A stretch of 26,050 nt of DNA from Kipferlia bialata (Eukaryota; Fornicata). Of this stretch, positions 21,901 through 26,050 are shown one piece after another. Where the stretch lies: positions 3,651-29,700 of the forward strand of contig BDIP01000131.1 of the NCBI GenBank assembly GCA_003568945.1, written 5' to 3'. Within the stretch, counting starts at the first letter, position 1. Each line of letters opens with the position of its first letter. A model generated the notes under the pieces. The model was not told the DNA's origin. It saw only the letters and a list, made by a program, of their open reading frames with translations, and made no database searches. Made by a program: the position numbers and the translations under genes.

Positions 21901-23535
21901 CGAACACGGTCTGTACCTGTGCCTTTCTGATTATATCTTCTATACATTACTACATTGAGAGAAGAATGTATATGTATATACCAATATACCTGTGCCTTCC
22001 TGACCATCTCCTCTATGGTTGGCTCTCCAACAGGTAGGTTTCTCTCACTTGGCATGTCTGCGGCAATGACCTATGGGTGAATATATTTATTACTATATAA
22101 CAGCTGAATGTAAATACAAAAATATATTCAGTATACAATAGTTTTCACAATAGTGAGCATACATACAACATAACATACCTTCCTCATCTCAGCCATCTCA
22201 GCTGCTCTCTCCCTCTCCTTCTGTCTCCTTTGCAGGAAGAGAGACGGCTTCTTCCGCCTAGGGTCAAGGGTAGACACATATAAACAAGCAGAGTAACAGG
22301 GTCAGAAGAGGAGAGAGGGGTACATACAATGAGGGGGATAATATGGAGGAGTTGGTGCATAAGAGGAAGAGTGTGAACCGTTTAGGAGGGGGGGAGGGGG
22401 GGGGCGTATTCCCCTTGCCCTATATATGATTCACTAAGATATGAGATGTAGTAGCTTCGAAAGAAGACTTGTATAATAAGGTATCCCACCCACCTGCTCC
22501 ACAATGGTCTTTGCAGCAGAGACCCTGCCGGTGGGGCTGTTGAGACCTGGGGTGGGATGGGATAGGTAAATGTATGTAAAAATACTTATACTCAGATAGG
22601 GTGAGACGTATCCATGCAGACAACCCGTCAGCTAGAGTATATCTTAGATTCACCCGTACGCAATAAGTGACAATATCGATGTACTGTAACCCATCTTCAT
22701 ACCCTTGAAGACTGATGCAAAGAATGCCGATATAGGAAACCATCGACACGCATAAGAAAAATATTGACTACTACAATTACTACAATAATATATATACACT
22801 ACACTTACCCTTGAAGACTGATGCAAAGAAAGCCGATGGGGATGCGGCCATGAGCTTGGTCAGCATGGACCTAAGGGGTTAGTATTATTTGATTGATAAA
22901 GACCATAGAGTATATATGTATACGCATAGAGTATATATGTATACGCTTAGTATAGTGATAAGGAATAGTCATGTAACCATGAGCTTGGTCAGCATGGACC
23001 TGGGTTAGTGTTGATATATATAGTTCAGAATACAGAGTATATACATATACCCTATGTATAGTAAATTTTGAATAGTCATGCAGCCATGAGCTTGGTCAGC
23101 ATGGACCTAGTGGGTTAGTACTATATATATATATATATGAATATATATGTATACCCTTAGTATATTAATAAAGAATAGTCATGCAGCCATGAGCTTGGTC
23201 AGCATGGACCTAGTGGGTTAGTGTTGATATATATATGTATGTATGAATATATAATAATATATACTCGGAGTATAGTCATGCGGCCATGAGCCTGGTCAGC
23301 ATGGACCTAGTGTGTTAGGGAAAGGGGATATATATATACGGGAAATATACAAATGCTATGCAAAGGCATGAGCTTGGTCCGCAGGGATCTCGTGGGGTCG
23401 ATGAAATGAAAAATATACTATAATTTATGTTATATAACAACTCATGCATACCTAGCACTGTACTCCTTGCCCTCACTCTCGCCATCGGATATGGAGAGAA
23501 GGGCAGCAACTAGACCTGACGATAAGAGTGTAGCT

Positions 23536-23575
<40 letters not shown>

Positions 23576-23612
23576 ACGGGCAGCAACTAGACCTGACAGT
23601 AAGAGTCTAGCT

Positions 23613-23654
<42 letters not shown>

Positions 23655-26050
23655 AAGGGCAGCAACTAGACCTGACAGTAAGAGTCTAGCTAAAGAGAAA
23701 GACGGAGAGATCCAATAACAGGTCTTGCTAATGAGAGATGAGATACATACAGTTTACCTAGCACGCTGACAGCACTTCACATATGAATCACTTCACACAC
23801 ACACAGACATATGTAGTTACGATTTACACACACTCTCTCTACTAGTCATTCATACCTGGCATGCAAGCTGTAAGAACCTCTCTCGAGTACATATATCTAC
23901 ATGCATATTAATATATTAAACATGCACTGCAATTAAATATTAATGCATTCATACCTGGCATGCATGCAGTCAGTACTTCTCTCGAGTCTGCATATATACT
24001 AAATGAATACTATATATACTATTTACTTATTATCAGTTTATACTATGTATACTATTTTTACTATATATACAATGTATAGGTAAATATACCTGGCATGCAT
24101 GCAGTCAGTACTTCTCTCGAGTCTGCGTGGAGGGTGATGGCCTGTGTCTCTCCCTCTCCCTCCCCCTCTCTCTCTCCCTCCCTAGTCTCTCTAGAGGGTG
24201 ACTGGAACAGGCCATTGAGGAGGGTGTGGAGGACAGCCATCATAGCCTGAGTTCAGATACAGATGCATAGATATAGAGAGAGAGAGATGTGACTGGAACA
24301 GAACATTCAGCAATGTATGTAGAGCAACCATCATGGCATATGGTGGGGACATATTTAACATTATATAGCTAAAGCAACCTTCCATTGAATCATTATCGAA
24401 CTCTACCACAATATACTCTTACCTCTCTGACGTTTGATGCCACCGATGGCAGCTGGGGCACAATGCCTATGGATGAGTATATAATGTGAAAGAAATAGTA
24501 CCGGGGCACAATGCCTAGGGGTGAGCATGTGTCCGTGTTGGACTAATAGAAAAGATAAATATATATATATATTAATCTATATACATATATTGATACCGAT
24601 GGCAGCTGGGGCACAATGCCTATGGATGAGAAAAATAAGTTGAAAGATATTATACCTACCCATGGTTAGAAGCATGTTTCCGTGTTGAACTACTAAGACT
24701 TAGAGGCTACAACACGACATATATGTATATATAATTGGTATCCTCCTTCTTAGACACACACAAATATGTATATTCTCCTACCTAGACACACAAATGCCAC
24801 CATCTCCAGGGGTGTGTAAGAGAAATACACACATACAAAATGTATTCAAATTGGTATCCTCCTAGTACCAAGAGGTACACATATTCTCTTACCTAGACAC
24901 ACAAATGCCACCATCTCCAGTGGTGTGTTGAATCTTTACTAATGTATATGAATATACATATGAATACATAAACATATAATCATACATGTAGAATTTCCTC
25001 TCAAGGGGTGGAAGTATACGCTTGAGCACTCATCCCTTACCTAGACACACAAATGCCACCATCTCCAGGGGTGTGTTGTGTCTGTCACCGGGGGCATCGA
25101 ACTGAGGGTGAGGCTATATAGTAGGATACAATATTCAAATACATTGGGATACTGTAGTGGGTGAGACTGAGAAACATAAACACATAATATACTAGCCAAG
25201 TGAAATGAGGAATACTCAAGCATTCAAATAGTAAGAACAAATAACACATTTACCTGGTCTGCAAGTGTTGAGAACAGTGCTGAGAATGTCTTGACAGTCT
25301 CAGTCTGGGCAGCCTGCTCCTGGGGTGAGATATATGATGTACTCATACACTAGTATATATGTGTATAAAACATATACTATAATACATATTATTATACAGC
25401 TTGACAGTCTGGGCAGCCTGCTCCTGGGGTGAGAGGGGAAAGTGGTAGAATATACAACGATATAGAGATATCGAACCTCAATAGGTGAGAACCGGAAATA
25501 TGAGCTCCCCCCCCCCCCCCTAGTGCCTGGTGGACTCATATATATGATGTACTCATACACTAGAATATATTTGTGTGTCTGTCTACCTGCATTGTCTGCA
25601 TCAGCCTCTGGCATACAACAACGACAGTGGCCTCGGACACACCTGGGGGTGAGACACTATATAGTATACTACCAGTATATACACAACGTAAATAATAAGA
25701 GCTACAACAGCACATGTAGCCAATGACACACCTGGCGTGAGAAGACTCAATGAATTAATTGTATATACTTGTGTACTTAAGAACAATAGTAACAATAGCA
25801 ACAGTGGCCTCAGACACACCTGGGAGTGAGAGAGAGAGAGAATGGGAGGGCAAGAGGGTGATCCGTGTACTCAGTGTCATCTCACTCTGTATGATACAGA
25901 GACAGACACTAACACTGGCAGGACACAATTGAGTAGAATAGTGATATCAATACTCAGGCTATGATATTGAGACCCCCCCCCCCCCCCCCCCACCCCCCCC
26001 ACCAGCCACACTCTATCTGCCGCCGAGCCTGCCTCTGCTGACGCTGTGCC
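15963..26050 (-). CDS. Large helical HEAT-like protein, 3' part of a 24-plus exon gene
   Basis: Exons: 25587-25642, 25254-25319, 25041-25101, 24423-24466, 24090-24246, 23452-23509, 22809-22870, 22494-22546, 22179-22250, 21990-22070, 21758-21798, 21231-21465, 20856-20971, 20315-20434, 19851-20028, 19489-19588, 19172-19253, 18666-18723, 18457-18585, 17803-18366, 17488-17684, 16570-17272, 16294-16397, 15963-16053. All join in phase and end in TAA, giving about 1,140 visible residues. The exception is the acceptor of 22179-22250: the better-looking CCCTAG site seven bases upstream breaks the frame, so an exon may be missing there. Parts: helical N-side (EQAAQTETVKTFSALFSTL), a charged coiled segment (RRQKERERAAEMAEMRK and EAQKKKEEDLARFRESVKDL), a proline linker (PPAVTAPPPIPSVPSG), then leucine-rich helices resembling HEAT/ARM repeats. 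No catalytic motif or membrane segment is seen. RPAP1-like scaffolds were considered but the match is too weak. Nearly every intron over 170 bases contains exon echoes. The 5' end lies beyond the window. Confidence 0.7.
16136..16180 (-). repeat. Echo of the terminal exon start
   Basis: The block repeats the acceptor and first 35 or so bases of exon 15963-16053 in the intron before it. It encodes CSQEQGGKAI against parent CSEAQGGMAI. Most differences change the amino acid, so this copy looks relaxed. Confidence 0.75.
16453..16488 (-). repeat. 36-base in-phase echo exon (VISAIVSALDAM)
   Basis: Bounded by CAACAG and GTTAAG, this segment encodes VISAIVSALDAM in phase 0, identical in protein to the start of exon 16294-16397. 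It differs by five bases in four codons, all synonymous (GTC/GTT, ATC/ATT, TCT/AGT, GCC/GCG). Its end coincides with an internal GT of the parent exon. It could be included in mRNA without shifting the frame. Confidence 0.85.
17394..17424 (-). repeat. Echo of an exon end and donor
   Basis: CCCATACTGGCACAGAG then GTATAC repeats the last codons and donor of exon 17488-17684, about 90 bases downstream in gene direction. The single codon difference (CTG/TTG, Leu) is synonymous. Confidence 0.75.
18784..18970 (-). repeat. Three echoes of an exon start
   Basis: Blocks near 18785-18800, 18875-18895 and 18950-18970 repeat the acceptor and first 10-17 bases (GTCTGTGCAGGCCA) of exon 18666-18723. Spacing is about 75-90 bases, with AT-rich sequence between. 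They fill a 448-base intron. Confidence 0.8.
19117..19142 (-). repeat. Echo of an exon end and donor
   Basis: GGCATTCCTCTCAAG then GTATAT repeats the last codons and donor of exon 19172-19253, about 50 bases further along the intron. Confidence 0.7.
19334..19371 (-). repeat. Echo of an exon start
   Basis: The block repeats the acceptor and first 30 or so bases of exon 19172-19253 in the intron before it, with a one-base deletion that shifts the frame. The copied block ends where the parent has an internal GG|GT. Confidence 0.75.
19634..19665 (-). repeat. Echo of an exon start (VQQAPMLS)
   Basis: The stretch is identical to the first 24 bases of exon 19489-19588 and lies about 70 bases before it in gene direction, preceded by ATGAAG. 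It runs into a CT-rich tract. Confidence 0.75.
19743..19787 (-). repeat. 18-base in-phase echo exon (ALLCNQ)
   Basis: TACTGTAG, then 18 bases encoding ALLCNQ, then GTAC. This copies the end of exon 19851-20028 with one synonymous change (CTG/CTC). The acceptor of the copy is itself homologous to exon sequence (parent TCACTCCTGCAG), so an exon-internal AG appears to serve as a splice site in the copy. Confidence 0.8.
20123..20270 (-). repeat. Two 39-base in-phase echo exons (SASA.TQGRIHNA)
   Basis: Copies at about 20123-20180 and 20214-20270 repeat the last 39 bases and donor of exon 20315-20434, each preceded by GGTAG. The first differs from the parent by three synonymous third-position changes only. 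The second has five third-position changes (four synonymous, one in a changed codon) and one first-position change (Ser to Gly). Both keep the reading phase. Confidence 0.85.
20753..20808 (-). repeat. 45-base in-phase echo exon (RTHALSLASVVTSTA)
   Basis: The block copies the end and donor of exon 20856-20971 and is preceded by ACCCCAGAG. Using the second AG gives 45 bases in the correct phase. Five codons differ synonymously and two by conservative replacements (Gln/His, Thr/Ser). Confidence 0.8.
21105..21132 (-). repeat. Echo of an exon end and donor
   Basis: The stretch repeats HPDSQQ and donor GTATG from exon 21231-21465 with one replacement (Asp to Tyr). A shorter GCAG|GTATG fragment lies at about 21190-21200. 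Confidence 0.65.
21529..21632 (-). repeat. Two decaying echoes of an exon start
   Basis: A copy at 21529-21556 repeats the acceptor and first codons of exon 21231-21465 (FRESV) but carries an in-frame stop where the parent has Lys. A weaker copy lies at 21611-21632. Confidence 0.7.
21914..21950 (-). repeat. Echo of an exon end (IEDIIRKAQ)
   Basis: The block copies the last nine codons and donor of exon 21990-22070 (parent IEEMVRKAQ). Two differences are synonymous and three are conservative. No acceptor in the right phase is visible, so it may not be spliceable. Confidence 0.7.
22697..22735 (-). repeat. Echo of an exon end and donor (FFASVFK)
   Basis: The block copies the last 31 or so bases and donor of exon 22809-22870 with a single synonymous change (GCA/GCT). 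No AG acceptor immediately precedes it. Confidence 0.75.
22976..23400 (-). repeat. Array of five echoes of one exon start (SMLTKLM)
   Basis: Copies of the acceptor and first 26 or so bases of exon 22809-22870 start near 22977, 23079, 23174, 23275 and 23363, with AT-rich spacers and unit lengths of about 82-107 bases. Each has a TAACCCACTAG-like acceptor. Three read into GCATGA and would meet an in-frame TGA. The farthest copy is the most diverged. The array makes up most of a 581-base intron. Confidence 0.85.
23566..23692 (-). repeat. Two echoes of an exon start with GA microsatellite
   Basis: Copies at 23569-23606 and 23648-23690 repeat the acceptor (GTCAGGTCTAG) and first 18 or so bases of exon 23452-23509. 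The unit is about 78 bases, each with a (GA)n run. They are almost identical, so recent. Confidence 0.85.
23855..23993 (-). repeat. Two echoes of an exon end and donor (SREVLTACMP)
   Basis: The copy at about 23952-23993 is identical to the last 33 bases of exon 24090-24246 and is preceded by TGCAG, forming an in-phase 33-base cassette. The copy at about 23855-23890 encodes the same ten residues with five differences, all synonymous third positions, but lacks the matching AG. Confidence 0.85.
24286..24344 (-). repeat. Diverged echo of an exon start (AMMVALHTLLNVLFQS)
   Basis: The block copies the first 16 codons of exon 24090-24246 (parent AMMAVLHTLLNGLFQS) in the intron before it. Six codons differ synonymously and three by amino acid. 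The AG acceptor position has become TG, so the copy probably cannot be spliced there now. Confidence 0.75.
24496..24632 (-). repeat. Two echoes of an exon start (GIVPQLPS)
   Basis: Copies at 24498-24535 and 24594-24630 repeat the acceptor and the start of exon 24423-24466. The second is identical through CCATCG and then meets GTATC, exactly where the parent has an internal GT. Confidence 0.8.
24777..24928 (-). repeat. Two echoes of an exon end and donor (TPLEMVAFVCL)
   Basis: Copies at 24779-24815 and 24891-24928 repeat the last 34 or so bases of exon 25041-25101 with GTAGG and GTAAG donors. Coding differences are near zero over TPLEMVAFVCL (one synonymous). No acceptor in the right phase was found. 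Confidence 0.8.
25397..25437 (-). repeat. Echo of an exon start with a 6-base in-frame deletion
   Basis: CTCACCCCAG then GAGCAGGCTGCCCAGACT repeats the acceptor and start of exon 25254-25319, about 100 bases away. It lacks two codons of the parent without shifting the frame. Confidence 0.75.
25507..25520. repeat. 14-base C run in an intron
   Basis: A homopolymer of C on the plus strand lies in the intron between exons 25254-25319 and 25587-25642. Confidence 0.8.
25725..25830 (-). repeat. Two echoes of an exon start (VSEATV)
   Basis: Copies near 25727-25745 and 25796-25830 repeat the CTCAC...CAG acceptor and opening codons of exon 25587-25642. The second reads VSEATVAIV against parent VSEATVVVV, with mostly synonymous or conservative changes; the first is more diverged. 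Confidence 0.75.
25973..26000. repeat. Long C homopolymer with one A
   Basis: Nineteen C, one A and eight C on the plus strand lie directly beside a possible exon end (donor CTG|GTGGGG at 26002). Such runs are prone to assembly error. Confidence 0.8.
26003..26050 (-). CDS. Possible partial exon at the right edge
   Basis: One frame reads AQRQQRQARRQIECG, a charged coiled-coil-like stretch fitting the HEAT-like gene. Its phase does not join cleanly to exon 25587-25642, so another exon or a different donor is needed. It is tentative. Confidence 0.25.

Noticed and set aside
22976-23400. Regularly spaced repeats resembling a CRISPR array
   Set aside because: Repeats are an exon start with a splice acceptor, spacers are AT microsatellites of uneven length, and the setting is a eukaryotic intron.
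15963-26050. Introner-like transposable elements spreading introns
   Set aside because: Introners share sequence between different introns. Here each repeat set matches only its own flanking exon, with no terminal repeats or target-site duplications seen.
1-26050. Retroviral, LTR or Polinton-type element remnants
   Set aside because: No long terminal repeats, reverse transcriptase, integrase or capsid-like frames were recognised on either strand.
1-26050. tRNA or rRNA genes
   Set aside because: No cloverleaf-like segment or conserved rRNA stretch was seen on reading; a covariance-model scan would be decisive.

Overview
The window is nuclear DNA of an intron-rich eukaryotic microbe. Four spliced genes can be read: three on the minus strand and one on the plus strand. 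Introns start GTATG, GTAAG or GTGAG and end in a compact motif such as CTCACCCCAG or CTTACCCTAG, in which a branch-point-like CTNAC lies almost against the AG. That fused branch point and 3' splice site is known from Giardia, Trichomonas and other metamonads. With the standard stop codons, moderate GC content and high intron density, it suggests an intron-rich free-living fornicate, of which Kipferlia is one example. The organism is inferred, not proven.

Layout: 1-1576 (minus) holds the 5' part of a WD40 protein resembling CSA/ERCC8. A 160-base gap separates it from a divergent plus-strand gene, 1737-2376, encoding a 117-residue orphan protein in three exons. An unassigned plus ORF (2772-3557) lies in the space before the convergent giant gene. 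That gene, 4160-15324 (minus), has 17 exons that all join in phase to give about 3,131 residues. It is a DUF3638/DUF3645 protein with a P-loop and helicase-like motifs. Its unusual N-terminal extension carries polyproline tracts and two WASHC3/CCDC53-like motifs. Region 15325-15962 is intergenic. From 15963 to the right edge lies the 3' part of another large minus-strand gene: 24 exons, about 1,140 residues, mostly helical and HEAT-like, with no family assigned.

The most unusual signal is how long introns are built. Introns of about 60-120 bases look plain. Almost every longer one contains one to five direct partial copies ('echoes') of the adjacent exon edge with its splice site, typically 80-110 bases apart. 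I count more than 40 in about 27 groups. Several echoes have both splice sites and a length divisible by three in the right phase, so they could be spliced in without a frameshift. Differences between the better-preserved echoes and their parent exons are mostly at third codon positions and mostly synonymous, as expected if many copies are or were translated. Others carry stops, indels or lost splice sites and look decayed. I read this as continuing local tandem duplication of splice-site-spanning segments. It generates long introns, candidate microexons and decoy exons. RNA data are needed to show which copies are used.
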